Program-made: the position numbers and the translations under genes
Assembly: GCF_001421765.1 (NCBI RefSeq)
Contig: NZ_LMLA01000004.1
Coordinates: 39,530 to 103,529 of the forward strand
Source of the DNA: Sphingomonas sp. Leaf32
GTDB taxonomy: Bacteria > Pseudomonadota > Alphaproteobacteria > Sphingomonadales > Sphingomonadaceae
DNA: 64,000 nt
Reading direction: 5' to 3'
Notes under the pieces: model-generated
Databases searched by the model: none
Told to the model about the DNA's origin: nothing
What the model saw: only the letters and a program-made list of their open reading frames with translations
Shown: one piece after another, positions 42,930 through 52,573 of the stretch
Layout: each line of letters begins with the position of its first letter
Position numbering within the stretch: position 1 is the first letter of the stretch

Positions 42930-45293
42930 ATGCGTTTCCTCACCTGCCTGACCGAAGACCATAATCTGGCGCTGGTCGGTCTGGCCGCGTGGTTTTGTCT
43001 TGTCGGGTCGTTGATTACCATCCGGCTGCTCGACCGCATCCGCCACGCCGAACGCGGCACGCGCATGGCGTGGGTGTTCCTGGGAGGAGCGGCAACCGGT
43101 GCCACAATCTGGTGCACCCATTTTATCGCAATGATCGCCTATCAGCCGGGGGTCGAGGTCGCCTACGAACCGCATTTGACCGGAATATCGCTGCTGCTCG
43201 CCATCTTCGGCAGCGCCGGCGCGCTGCATCTGACCACCCGCCGCTGGCGTCCGTCGGCCGCGCTGGGCGGCGCGCTGTTCGGGCTGACGGTCAGCGTAAT
43301 GCATTATGTGGGGATGCAGGCGTTCGTCGCGCACGGCATGGTGCGCTGGTCGCACGGCTATGTCGCGGCATCGGTGCTGTTCGCGCTGGGACTGGGGGCG
43401 CTGGCGTTCGACCGAGCACGGGCCACCGGGCGCTGTTCGGGACCGTGGTGGGCGACGGCCATGATGGTCGCCAGCATCGTGCTGCTGCATTTCACCGGCA
43501 TGGCGGCGATGGTCGTCACCCCCTTTGCCCCCGGGATCGGCCAGACGGGATCGAGCACCGCGACGATCGTGATGGCGATCGCGGTGGCCGGGGTCGGCAC
43601 GCTGGTCGTGGGTACCGGCCTTGCCACCTATATCCTCGATGCGCAGGCACGCGCCGACACCCGCCGCCGGCTGCGCGAGTTGCTGGAGGGCAATGTCGAC
43701 GGCATGGTGATCGTGCAGGACGACGCCGTGACGGCGGTCAACGCCGCCTTCACCGCGCTGGTCGACGACGATGCAGCGATGGTCGGACAGCCGCTGGCGC
43801 GCTGGATCGCCGACATCGCCGCCGCCCGGCCCGACCGGCTCGCCCCGCTGACGTTGATCACGCGGGACGGCAGCGAGATTCCGGTCGAGGTCACGATGCG
43901 GATCGACCAGCGCCGCGCGATTCCGCAGACCATCTATTCGATCCGCGACCTGCGCGCGCGGATCGCACAGGAACGCCGCATCGCCCATCTGGCGCGCAAC
44001 GACAGCCTGACCGGGCTGCCCAACCGCACGTCCTTCCTCGAATGGCTGTCGCATCAGACCGGCCCGGACAGCGCGCACCGCGCCGTCGCGCTGCTGTCGA
44101 TCGACCTCGACCGGTTCAAGGAAGTCAACGACATGCACGGCCATGCGGCGGGCGACCAGATGCTGACGCGCATCGGCGAACGGATGAAGGCCGCGCTGCT
44201 GCCCGGCGAGTTCGTCGCGCGTCTGGGCGGGGACGAATTCGTCGCGGTGATGCCGGTCGCCGAACCCGACGATGCCGTCGCCCTGATCGACCGGCTGCGC
44301 GACGCGATCACCGCCCCGGTGATGCTGGAGCAAAACGGGGCCGAGGCGAATTGCGGGATGAGCGTCGGCGTGGCGCTGTGGCCGCGCGATGCCAGCGAAT
44401 TGTCGACGCTCATCAACAATGCCGATCTGGCGATGTACCGCGCCAAGGCGTCGATCGCGACCGATGCCTGTTTCTACGAAGAGGAAATGGACAAGACGGT
44501 GCGGCTGCGTCGGCGGATGGTGGAGGAATTGCGCACCGCGATCGACCGCGACGAACTGTCGCTGCACTGGCAGGTCCAGGAATCGGTCGGGACCGGCGCC
44601 ATCACCGGCTATGAGGCACTGCTGCGCTGGACCCGCGCGGATGGCAGCAGCGTGTCGCCGGCACACTTCATTCCGCTGGCGGAACAGTCCGGGCTGATTC
44701 TCGCCATCGGCGAATGGGTGTTGCGTACCGCCTGCGCGGCGGCGGCGCGCTGGGCCGAACCGCATCGCATCGCGGTCAATCTGTCGCCGGTACAGCTTGG
44801 CCATGTCGACCTGCCGCGTCTGGTGCAGCAGGTGCTGCTCGACACCGGCCTGTCGCCCGCGCGACTGGAGCTGGAGATTACCGAGACGGCGATGATTACC
44901 GATCCGGTCCGCACGCTCCATATCCTGCGCCAGTTGAAGGCGATCGGCGTGACGGTGGCGATGGACGATTTCGGCACCGGCTATTCGTCGCTGTCAACGC
45001 TGCGCGCCTTCCCGTTCGACAAGATCAAGCTCGACCGGTCGTTCATGGCCGAACTGAACGGCGCACCGCAATCGGCGGCGATCGTCCGCGCGGTGCTGAC
45101 GCTGGGCGAGAGCCTGAACATCCCGGTGCTGGCCGAAGGGGTGGAGACGCCCGAACAACTCGCCTTCCTGCGCGAACAGGGCTGCGACGAGGCGCAGGGC
45201 TATCTGCTCGGCCGCCCGGGGCCGCTGCCGGCGCAGGGGCGGGAGGATGCGGTGCGGTTGGCGGGGCAGGACCGCATCACCGGTTCGAAATAG
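42930..45293 (+). CDS. MHYT-PAS-GGDEF-EAL cyclic-di-GMP protein
   Basis: 787 residues. The N-terminal membrane sensor of MHYT type covers residues 1-240, with HFIAMIA (near 64), MHYVGMQAF (near 124) and HFTGMAAM (near 187), the three conserved His/Met repeats. A PAS-like region (about 250-350) follows. The cyclase domain has [12 protein letters not shown] (intact GGDEF, near 430) and the phosphodiesterase domain has YEALLRW (intact EAL, near 560) and [12 protein letters not shown] with a following LKLDRSF-like KIKLDRS. Both catalytic signatures are intact, so it may make and break c-di-GMP in response to a membrane ligand such as oxygen, CO or NO. Confidence 0.93.
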   Translation: MRFLTCLTEDHNLALVGLAAWFCLVGSLITIRLLDRIRHAERGTRMAWVFLGGAATGATIWCTHFIAMIAYQPGVEVAYEPHLTGISLLLAIFGSAGALHLTTRRWRPSAALGGALFGLTVSVMHYVGMQAFVAHGMVRWSHGYVAASVLFALGLGALAFDRARATGRCSGPWWATAMMVASIVLLHFTGMAAMVVTPFAPGIGQTGSSTATIVMAIAVAGVGTLVVGTGLATYILDAQARADTRRRLRELLEGNVDGMVIVQDDAVTAVNAAFTALVDDDAAMVGQPLARWIADIAAARPDRLAPLTLITRDGSEIPVEVTMRIDQRRAIPQTIYSIRDLRARIAQERRIAHLARNDSLTGLPNRTSFLEWLSHQTGPDSAHRAVALLSIDLDRFKEVNDMHGHAAGDQMLTRIGERMKAALLPGEFVARLGGDEFVAVMPVAEPDDAVALIDRLRDAITAPVMLEQNGAEANCGMSVGVALWPRDASELSTLINNADLAMYRAKASIATDACFYEEEMDKTVRLRRRMVEELRTAIDRDELSLHWQVQESVGTGAITGYEALLRWTRADGSSVSPAHFIPLAEQSGLILAIGEWVLRTACAAAARWAEPHRIAVNLSPVQLGHVDLPRLVQQVLLDTGLSPARLELEITETAMITDPVRTLHILRQLKAIGVTVAMDDFGTGYSSLSTLRAFPFDKIKLDRSFMAELNGAPQSAAIVRAVLTLGESLNIPVLAEGVETPEQLAFLREQGCDEAQGYLLGRPGPLPAQGREDAVRLAGQDRITGSK

Positions 45294-45306
45294 CATCGAA
45301 ACAGGA

Positions 45307-45416
45307 CCGTTCGTGCTGAGTAGAGACTGAGCTTGTCGAAGGCTCGTATCGAAGCACCTTCCACAGTCCTTCGATACGTCGCTTCGACAAGCTCAGCGAC
45401 TACTCAGGACGAACGG
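45307..45416. repeat. 110-bp palindromic element (family P5)
   Basis: Arms starting CCGTTCGTGCTGAGTAG at 45307 and ending TACTCAGGACGAACGG at 45416, with an inner pair GAGCTTGTCGAAG / CTTCGACAAGCTC. It lies between the c-di-GMP gene and the resolvase gene. A second copy at 62450-62624 carries an insertion. Confidence 0.85.
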
Positions 45417-45426
45417 TTCGCTTATC

Positions 45427-45987
45427 CTATTCCTCCACGCCCCCCGCCCGCGGCAGGAACCGATAGACCGTGCCCCGCGAAATCCCCAGGTCGCGGGCGA
45501 TATGCGCCGGGCGGATGCCCTGCGCCGCCAGCGCCCGCACCGCTTCCGGGTCGATGCGCGGCTTGCCGCCCTTGTAGACGCCGCGCGCCTTGGCCGCCGC
45601 GATCCCCTCCGCCTGGCGTTCGCGGCGCAGGTTCGTCTCGAACTCGGCGAACACGCCCAGCATGTCGAGAAACGCCTTGCCCGCCGCCGTGCCGGTATCG
45701 ATCGGCTGTTCAGTCGCCTTCAGCGCGACGCCCCGCCCCTTCAGCTCGTGCACGATGTCCTGCAGATCCTTCATCGACCGTGCGAGCCGATCGATCCGGG
45801 TGACGACCAGCGTGTCGCCATCGCGCAGAAAGTCGAGCAGCACCTGCAACTCGCTGCGCCCGGTCCGGCCGGTGGCGGATTTCTTTTCCGACCGGATCGC
45901 CTGACACCCCGCCGCGCGCAGGGCGGTTTCCTGAAGGGTCAGGTCCTGATCGTCACTCGACACGCGGGCATAGCCGAACAAGGCCAT
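45427..45987 (-). CDS. Serine recombinase (resolvase/invertase family)
   Basis: 186 residues, the size of Tn3-type resolvases and invertases. The N-terminal catalytic domain is LFGYARVSSDDQDLTLQ with the nucleophile Ser at residue 10 or 11, then GDTLVVTRIDRLARSMKDLQ (the conserved R-x-D-R-L-x-R-S) and FAEFETNLRRERQAEGIAAAKARG (long helix). The C-terminal HTH has IRPAHIARDLGISRGTVYRFL. No transposase or inverted repeats of a transposon were seen around it. It may be an orphan resolvase or act on a nearby invertible segment. Confidence 0.9.
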   Translation of the reverse strand: MALFGYARVSSDDQDLTLQETALRAAGCQAIRSEKKSATGRTGRSELQVLLDFLRDGDTLVVTRIDRLARSMKDLQDIVHELKGRGVALKATEQPIDTGTAAGKAFLDMLGVFAEFETNLRRERQAEGIAAAKARGVYKGGKPRIDPEAVRALAAQGIRPAHIARDLGISRGTVYRFLPRAGGVEE

Positions 45988-46101
45988 CGGAACCCCCTTT
46001 CTGTTCGATCAGGCTCTAGACCCTTTGCAGGAAGTGTTCAAGCTCACTGCGAATGACCCTGATCGGACGGTAACCAGCGTTCCAGCGTACTGTTTATACG
46101 G

Positions 46102-46111
46102 GGTATACCCT
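46102..46111. promoter_or_regulatory. GGGTATACCC palindrome
   Basis: A perfect 10-bp palindrome 110 nt upstream of the AbrB/VapC pair and 115 nt upstream of the resolvase start. It is possibly an operator for one of them. Confidence 0.35.
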
Positions 46112-46150
46112 CATGAACATCGTCATACTGGCACAAGATACTGAAAGGAC

Positions 46151-46162
46151 ATTTTGCAAAAT
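46151..46162. promoter_or_regulatory. Likely operator of the AbrB/VapC pair
   Basis: ATTTTGCAAAAT is a perfect 12-bp palindrome, extended imperfectly by GACA/ATGTC on the flanks, about 60 nt before the antitoxin start in an AT-rich promoter-like region. Confidence 0.5.
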
Positions 46163-46220
46163 ATGTCATTATGGTCTATTCGTCATTTGAACGATTATGT
46201 ATCATTTTACAGATTGCGAC

Positions 46221-46487
46221 ATGACTACACAGACTATAGATATCAAAGTGGCCAGTAATGGCCGGATGATTCTTCCGGCATCGGTTCGCAAGGCAATGGG
46301 GCTGCACGGTGACGCAAAGGTCATCCTGACCATCGAGGACGATCAGGTGCGTCTGTCCCCGATCGGACATGGCGTATCGCGGGCGCAGGCGCTGTATCGC
46401 GAACATGCCAGGCAGGCGCGGACAACCAACGACTTCCTGACCGACCGCAAGGCAGAGACCGTCGCTGATCTTGGCGATGCCCAATGA
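46221..46487 (+). CDS. AbrB/MazE-type antitoxin
   Basis: 88 residues from ATG 46221. The swapped-hairpin DNA-binding domain is seen in IDIKVASNGRMILPASVRKAMGLHGDAKVILTIEDDQVRLSPI, typical of AbrB/SpoVT and VapB antitoxins. The C-terminal tail with a helical segment probably binds the PIN toxin. The stop overlaps the toxin start (ATGA). Confidence 0.85.
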   Translation: MTTQTIDIKVASNGRMILPASVRKAMGLHGDAKVILTIEDDQVRLSPIGHGVSRAQALYREHARQARTTNDFLTDRKAETVADLGDAQ

Positions 46488-46870
46488 CGTCCGCCGTCCT
46501 TGACGCATCCGCCGTCCTCGCACTGATCCGTGACGAACCCGGCGCCGACAAGGTCGCACCCCATATCGGCCGTGCGGCGATTTCGGCGGTCAACCTTCAG
46601 GAGGTGGTCAAGGAACTGCTGCTCAGCGGCTTGGACGAGGCCACCATCCGCGAACTGCTAGGCGAGCTGCGGCTCGACGTTCGGGCGCACGATACCGATG
46701 CCGCCTATGCCGCCGCTGCGCTCCATGTACAGACCCGTGAAGTTGGCCACGGGCTCGGCGACCGATCCTGCCTCGCGCTGGCGATGCAGCTAGGCATCCC
46801 CGCCCTCACCGCCGATCGCGAGTGGAAGAAGGTGCGGGTCCGGAACCTGAAGGTCGAACACATCCGCTAG
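46484..46870 (+). CDS. vapC: VapC-family PIN-domain toxin
   Basis: 128 residues. The first motif VLDASAVLALIRDEPGA has the catalytic Asp. Then ISAVNLQEVVKELL (Glu) and GDRSCLALAMQLGIPALTADREWKKV (Asp, Asp) complete the four-acid PIN site. It is expected to cleave a tRNA or rRNA when released from the antitoxin. It is coupled to the upstream antitoxin. Confidence 0.88.
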   Translation: MTSAVLDASAVLALIRDEPGADKVAPHIGRAAISAVNLQEVVKELLLSGLDEATIRELLGELRLDVRAHDTDAAYAAAALHVQTREVGHGLGDRSCLALAMQLGIPALTADREWKKVRVRNLKVEHIR

Positions 46871-46892
46871 CCGGGAAGGATCTTCCGTCGAT

Positions 46893-47327
46893 CTAGCCGG
46901 CCTGCTCGGCTTCATGACCGGCGATGTCGACGACCCTCTCGATCGCTCCCATGCGGTATTCGGCGCATGCCGTGATGGTTGCCGCGGAGGGTTTCGGCTT
47001 CGAATAACCACCGCCTGCGATCCACGACGCCGTGTTGGTCACACCCTCGGCTTCGGCCTGCGCGACCATGACGTCATGCGGCATCAGATACCATTCGCCG
47101 GCCATCGGAAACACCATCCAGATATCCCGGTCGAGATACTTGCGATCGATGGTCCAGCGGCCTTTCAGTTGCACCTTGCGCAGCACCCCGTCGCGCTCGC
47201 GATGGAGGATAAAATCGACCCCGCCGTCATAGACCGGAAGGAAGGCGTTGAACCCCTGATCTAGCGCCAACGAGATCACCGTATTGCGGTTGATGACCTC
47301 ACGGACCTGGCTGCGATATTGGCTCAT
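46893..47327 (-). CDS. PDDEXK-like nuclease/DUF protein
   Basis: 144 residues. It has VINRNTVISLALDQGFNAFLPVYDGGVDFILHRERDGVLRKVQLKGR: an Asp in a beta strand (GVDFIL), followed 10-14 residues later by V-Q-L-K, the pattern of a PDDEXK site with Gln in place of Glu. The pattern resembles the restriction-like 'PDDEXK_1' homing-endonuclease-related proteins. Activity is uncertain because of the Gln. It sits next to the VapC gene, converging with it, in a small accessory region. Confidence 0.55.
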   Translation of the reverse strand: MSQYRSQVREVINRNTVISLALDQGFNAFLPVYDGGVDFILHRERDGVLRKVQLKGRWTIDRKYLDRDIWMVFPMAGEWYLMPHDVMVAQAEAEGVTNTASWIAGGGYSKPKPSAATITACAEYRMGAIERVVDIAGHEAEQAG

Positions 47328-47425
47328 CGGTTGGTGCCTTCGTTGCTGTAATTCCTGACGTTCGATATCCTGCAGCTATGCCGTTCAGGGTTCGGAGACG
47401 ATGGCTTCGATCCGACGATTTTTGA

Positions 47426-47719
47426 TCAAGGCAAAATGTGATGGATCTTCATGCGACGATCGGTTTCGAGGACAAGCGTCTCGCGTAGTTCGGGATGGTT
47501 TTCGCGGATGATCGCATCCATGGCGACCTGAATATATTCGGTCACGCGGAGGTGCCGAAGATCGCTGGCGCTGCGCTTTTTCTCGTCCCGAAACCAGGCA
47601 TCCAAAGCGTTGCGCATAACATCGGCGGGGGAAATGCCAAGCCGCTCTGCGGTGGCCTCGACCTGTTCGAAAAGTGACTGATCGAGGCGAAACGTATAGC
47701 GCTTGGAACGGGCTGACAT
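47426..47719 (-). CDS. Ribbon-helix-helix DNA-binding protein
   Basis: 97 residues from ATG 47719. MSARSKRYTFRLDQSLFEQVEATAERLGISPADVMRNALDAWFRDEKKR is a CopG/Arc-type RHH domain; the C-terminal half is helical and basic. A toxin partner was not found directly downstream on the same strand. Inverted repeats upstream (TGACAA 47875-47880 and TTGTCA 47892-47897) could be its operator. Confidence 0.6.
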   Translation of the reverse strand: MSARSKRYTFRLDQSLFEQVEATAERLGISPADVMRNALDAWFRDEKKRSASDLRHLRVTEYIQVAMDAIIRENHPELRETLVLETDRRMKIHHILP

Positions 47720-48501
47720 TGGACCTCCGGAGGAAGCATCACAAGCGGCTAGAACCTCGTGCTTTCGCACGGATATCCGCACAGGTGGTTATGGAAAACA
47801 ACGAGTGCCATAAAGAGTATGGTCTGACAATGTCGGACAAAAAAGTTCAATAATATCAGGGTGATTACAATGTATGACAAAACGTCAGACGTTGTCACAG
47901 CTTATGACTGCTATCTAAGCCACTGAAGTTGCGCCGAAACAGGCAAGCGTAGCTTGCGTAAGGTGTGCTGTAGGATCACCTGTCTTCAGGGTCGTGGTTG
48001 GGCCGGGAAGCATGTACGACGACGAGGATGCCTTCGGTCGTTCCACGGTGCGAAAAACCGCTGTGAAGCGGCGGCGACACCATCGCCTGCGAACCACGAA
48101 CGGACGTCGCCGGTTCGCCGAATGACGTCAGTCGAACTCGGCCGGACGCGGATGGCTGACGGGTCGTGCGAACTCGATGTCGATGTCTGCGACTTCGGCC
48201 ATATCGAGCGCGTCGAGAATGCTGTCTTGCGGTTCGCGAGAGCGACCTTCGTCACCGGCCGACGCTCCCTCTCCGACCCTGTTTTCCGGGTCCGCCATCA
48301 TCCGACTGTCGAGGCGGGCGAACGCCCTTTCCCGAGCTCGCCAAGGTCGCTGCGCAATACGTCGGGTGCAGTCATGCGGCCGCCCGTCCGAGCACCGCAT
48401 CCGACAGGAATTGTCTCGATCATTTTGTCGAGGATAGGCCGGCCGATGACGATGGCAACCGGCACGAAGCGGCGTGACCACCGGTCACGCCCGCCCGTCC
48501 G
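47720..48501. other. Long gene-poor stretch with a possible gene remnant
   Basis: About 780 bases. The first 200 are AT-rich and hold the imperfect repeat TGACAA (47875-47880) / TTGTCA (47892-47897). On the minus strand 48128-48330 reads an acidic segment (EPQDSILDALDMAEVADIDIEF) that looks protein-like. Upstream, at 48340-48480, a different frame reads FVPVAIVIGRPILDKMIE. These may be pieces of one decayed gene joined by a frameshift. I could not assign a family. Confidence 0.35.
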
Positions 48502-50931
48502 TCAATCGCGCCTGAGCGCCCAGGCCGGGGCCGCCCGGCTTGCGCGCAGCGACTGGCCCAGCACGGTCAGCACCGCGACCGCCACTGCCACCACGCTGGC
48601 CCCGATAAAGAACAGCGGCGATAGCGCGATCGCATCCTCGAACCCGGCCAGCCAGGTCCGCATCGCCAGGAACGCCAGCGGCCAGGCGACGAGGTTCGCG
48701 ATCAGCACGGGACGCAGGAACTGCCCGACCAGCAGCTTCACGATATCCCCTGACGACGCGCCCAGCGTCTTGCGGATGCCGATCTCCCGCGTCCGCCGCG
48801 CGGTGTTGAACGAGGCGAGGCCCCATAGCCCGACGCACCCGATCAGCACCGCAAGGCCCGCCCCGATCCCGAACAGCTGGGTGGCGCGGTCGTCGGCCTC
48901 GTAGAAGTCGGTGAGCCGCTGGTCGGCGGTCTTGGCGTTGAACGGCACCTGCGGCATCATCCGCTGCCACAGCGCCTGCACCGCCTGCATTGCAGTGCGC
49001 GGATCGCCAGTCGTCCGGATCGTCGTGACCGAGGTACCGATCTTTTCGGGCAGGCGGTAATAGAGATAATAGGTCGGCGGCAGCGCCTTGCGCGGGGTGT
49101 CGAAGCGCATGTCGTCGACCACGCCGATGATCGTGCGCGGACGACCGCCGCCGATCGTCTTGCCGATCGCCTCCTCGGGGCTGGCGAAGCGCAGCGTCGG
49201 CAGCGCGCGGCGGTTGATGACGATATTCATCCCCTTCGCCTGGTCGCGGCCTGCAATATCATCCGCGCCATGGGCATCGTCGAACCAGCGCCCGGCCAGC
49301 CGCCGCGTCCCATGGGTTTCGAAGAAGCGCGGGCTGACCAATTCCCATTTGAGCGATGGACCCGGCCCGGCGACGCCCGGCAACGGCATATTGTCGCTGT
49401 TGACGTCGCCGCTGCCGCCGGCCGCCGCATTGGAGACGGTCACGTCCTTGACCTGCGGCAGGGCGCGCAGTGCGGTCAGGATCGAGGGCAGCCGGTCCTT
49501 GGGCACTGCCGAATCCGCGGTCGATTGGAGCACGATCAAAGCGTCGCGCCGGAAGCCGACATCGGTCGAGCGGACATGGCGGGTCTGCGCGACCAGCACC
49601 GCCGTCCCGATCATGAAGGCGATGGCAAGACCGAACTGCCCGATCACCAGCAGTTCGCGGATGCGCGTCCCTGCTCGCCCACCGCCGGGCGAGCGGGCCG
49701 AGGCAAGCACGGCGGCGGCGGGAAAGCGTGACAGCAGGATCGCCGGATAGACCCCGGCCAATACCCCGACGACCACCGCCAGCACCACCAACGCCGGCAC
49801 GACCAACTCGTAGGGAATGGTCAGCGATAGCCCACCCGCCGCATTGACCAGCGGCAGCCCCAGCTCGGCAAGGATCAGCCCGCCCAAAGCGGCGATGGCG
49901 ACGGTCAGCACCGCTTCGCCGAGGAACTGGCGGACCAATGTGCCGCGATCGGCGCCCAGCACCTTGCGCATTGCCACTTCGCGGGCACGCAGGCCGGCGC
50001 GGGCGGTGGCGAGGTTGATGTAATTGACCACCGCGATCAGCAACGTCAGCACGCCGACCAGCCCCAGCGTGATGACGGTCGTCTTGGCGCTGCTGCTGTC
50101 CCCCCCCTGCGGTTCGAGGTGCAGGTCGGCGAGTGGCAGCAGTCGCAGTTGCTGCGTCTGTGACGGTTTTTCGCCGATACTGGCCAGTTCCTTGCCGCGC
50201 CGGTCGACAAACGCGGTCAGCTTGCCTTCGAACGCGCGCGCGGCGGCGGGCGTGTCGAAGCGCAGATAGGTCTGGAGCGACGTGCTGCCCCAGTGATACC
50301 AGTTCTCGGTTCCCATCTCGCGCGTGAGCGGTACCAGTACCGACAGCTTCAGATCGGTATTCTTGGGCAAGTCGCGGAACACGGCGGCCACGCGATAGGT
50401 GCGCACCTTGTCCATCGACAGGACGAGGGTCTGCCCGATCGGATCGCGCCCACCGAAATAGGCGCGTGCGGTCTTCTCATCGATCGCGGCATTGCCCGGT
50501 TGCGCCAGCGCGGTCGCGTGATCGCCCGCGACCAGCGGCAGGGGGAACACCGTGAAGAAATTGGCGTCGACCTGTGCCGCATCGACTTGCGTCGCACGCC
50601 CATCGGCTAGGATCGATCCGGCATTACCTCCACCATTGATCCGCGTGCCGACGACACCCGGAAAATCCTCGCGCATCTGCTCGATCAGCCCGCCCATCGT
50701 ATAGGTGAAGGCGCCGTTGATCGGGCTGTCGGGCAGGTTCCACACCGTCTCCACGACATAGGCCTTGTCATAGTCCGGCAGCCATTTCTCATAGCTCGTC
50801 TCGAACCGGACATAGAGGCCGAGGATCAGGAACACCGCGATCCCGACCGCCAGCCCCCCGATATTGAGCGCGGCATAGAGCTTGTGGCGCACAAGCGAGC
50901 GATAGAGCGACAGCAGCGCGAAGCGGTTCAT
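48502..50931 (-). CDS. MacB/FtsX-type ABC transporter permease
   Basis: 809 residues. Two copies of the MacB periplasmic core plus FtsX module are present: an N-terminal helix (LYAALNIGGLAVGIAVFLILGLYVRFETSYE), a periplasmic core with YFGGRDPIGQTL, then three helices. A second copy ends with SSGDIVKLLVGQFLRPVLIANLVAWPLAFLAM. It is the last gene of a leftward set: adaptor (52574-53863), ATPase (51886-52563), GIN-domain protein (50948-51694), permease. The substrate is unknown; the family moves peptides, lipoproteins or antibiotics mechanically across the envelope. Confidence 0.9.
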   Translation of the reverse strand: MNRFALLSLYRSLVRHKLYAALNIGGLAVGIAVFLILGLYVRFETSYEKWLPDYDKAYVVETVWNLPDSPINGAFTYTMGGLIEQMREDFPGVVGTRINGGGNAGSILADGRATQVDAAQVDANFFTVFPLPLVAGDHATALAQPGNAAIDEKTARAYFGGRDPIGQTLVLSMDKVRTYRVAAVFRDLPKNTDLKLSVLVPLTREMGTENWYHWGSTSLQTYLRFDTPAAARAFEGKLTAFVDRRGKELASIGEKPSQTQQLRLLPLADLHLEPQGGDSSSAKTTVITLGLVGVLTLLIAVVNYINLATARAGLRAREVAMRKVLGADRGTLVRQFLGEAVLTVAIAALGGLILAELGLPLVNAAGGLSLTIPYELVVPALVVLAVVVGVLAGVYPAILLSRFPAAAVLASARSPGGGRAGTRIRELLVIGQFGLAIAFMIGTAVLVAQTRHVRSTDVGFRRDALIVLQSTADSAVPKDRLPSILTALRALPQVKDVTVSNAAAGGSGDVNSDNMPLPGVAGPGPSLKWELVSPRFFETHGTRRLAGRWFDDAHGADDIAGRDQAKGMNIVINRRALPTLRFASPEEAIGKTIGGGRPRTIIGVVDDMRFDTPRKALPPTYYLYYRLPEKIGTSVTTIRTTGDPRTAMQAVQALWQRMMPQVPFNAKTADQRLTDFYEADDRATQLFGIGAGLAVLIGCVGLWGLASFNTARRTREIGIRKTLGASSGDIVKLLVGQFLRPVLIANLVAWPLAFLAMRTWLAGFEDAIALSPLFFIGASVVAVAVAVLTVLGQSLRASRAAPAWALRRD

Positions 50932-50947
50932 CGTGGTGGCTCCTGTG

Positions 50948-51694
50948 TCAGCCGCAGGTGACGCGGGCCAGGCCGCTTTTCGCGACCGAACAGGCTGGAC
51001 GCCCGGTAACGGTCACCCGCGCGATGCCACTGGCGTCGATCCCCGCCGGGCCGTTGACGGCGGCACGGACCGATCCGGTGCCGCTGGCGCGGATCGACAG
51101 CGCAGCGGCGGTGATTGTCGACGTGTCGACATGTCCAGTCCCGCTGGCCACGATCGCCAGCGCGTCGGCGCGGCCGGCGGCGGTGATCGCGCCGGTGCCG
51201 CCCAGCTCCAGCGACAACCGCCCGGCCTGCACGCCGTTCAGCTTCGCGGCGCCCGTGCCCGACATCGTGACGACCGCGCGGTCGACACGCAGGCCATCGA
51301 TCGTCAGGCTGCCGGTGCCGTTCATCCGGGCGGCGAAGGTCGGGCTGTTGAGCGCGGCGATGCGGACCGATCCGGTGCCGCTCGCCTCGATCGCCTGCAG
51401 CCGTGGCAGGGTAACGGTGATCGTCGCGGCCGGCTTGCCCGCGCGGCTGTCGCAACTACCCTTGGCACGCAGCAACGTCAGCACCCGGCCGCGCACCGCG
51501 ACGCCGATCGCCGCCAGCGACCCCGCCTGCCCCTGCGCCCGGACGGCGAAGCCTGCGCCGAAGGTGATCGCGACATGGTCGCAGCCCTGCACGGCGATGC
51601 GGTCGAACCCGGCGGCGGCGAAGCTGCGCGTGTCCTGCGCCATGGCCGGGGTCGGCAGGAGCGTGGCGAGCAGGGCGAGGGGAAAGAGTTTCAT
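50948..51694 (-). CDS. Secreted GIN-domain (DUF2807) beta-helix protein
   Basis: 248 residues with signal peptide MKLFPLALLATLLPTPAMA-Q. Repeated Gly-Thr-Gly-x turns form a right-handed beta-helix-like repeat (IEASGTGSVRIAAL, MNGTGSLTIDGL, MSGTGAAKLNGV, LGGTGAITAAG, ASGTGHVDTS, ASGTGSVRAAV), each about 18-20 residues. It has four Cys. DUF2807 proteins are predicted surface or periplasmic adhesin-like domains. Here it sits between the ATPase and permease genes of an exporter, so it may be part of the sensing or binding module. Confidence 0.85.
   Translation of the reverse strand: MKLFPLALLATLLPTPAMAQDTRSFAAAGFDRIAVQGCDHVAITFGAGFAVRAQGQAGSLAAIGVAVRGRVLTLLRAKGSCDSRAGKPAATITVTLPRLQAIEASGTGSVRIAALNSPTFAARMNGTGSLTIDGLRVDRAVVTMSGTGAAKLNGVQAGRLSLELGGTGAITAAGRADALAIVASGTGHVDTSTITAAALSIRASGTGSVRAAVNGPAGIDASGIARVTVTGRPACSVAKSGLARVTCG
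51118..51141. repeat. Tandem octamer array 2 (within the GIN-domain gene)
   Basis: TCGACGTG (51118-51125) and TCGACATG (51126-51133) head to tail, then TCCAGTCC. They lie inside the coding sequence (encoding HVDTST on the minus strand), so coding constraint is an alternative explanation. Confidence 0.45.
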
Positions 51695-51768
51695 GGGGAG
51701 GTTTCCGATTGGGAGGGAGTGGGGGAGGTCCGCCGCGCGGTTCGGGGCAGGACCTTTGAAATCTCAGG

Positions 51769-51862
51769 CCGTACCCCGGCGAAGGCCGGGGCCCAGTTGG
51801 GGGACGCCTGTGCAAGGCAACGACCGCGCCGTAACTGGACCCCGGCCTTCGCCGGGGTACGG
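51769..51862. repeat. 94-bp palindromic element (family P1)
   Basis: Left arm CCGTACCCCGGCGAAGGCCG and right arm ending GCCGGGGTACGG, with inner CCCAGTTGGG / TAACTGGACCC. It lies between the ATPase and GIN-domain genes. Confidence 0.9.
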
Positions 51863-51885
51863 TATTGGATGGGTCCGGGGCTTCA

Positions 51886-52563
<678 letters not shown>

Positions 52564-52573
52564 GGCGTTCCCC

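Noticed and set aside
47954..48904. 316-codon plus-strand frame
   Set aside because: It runs antisense into the permease gene and its translation is low-complexity Arg/Ser/Pro-rich.
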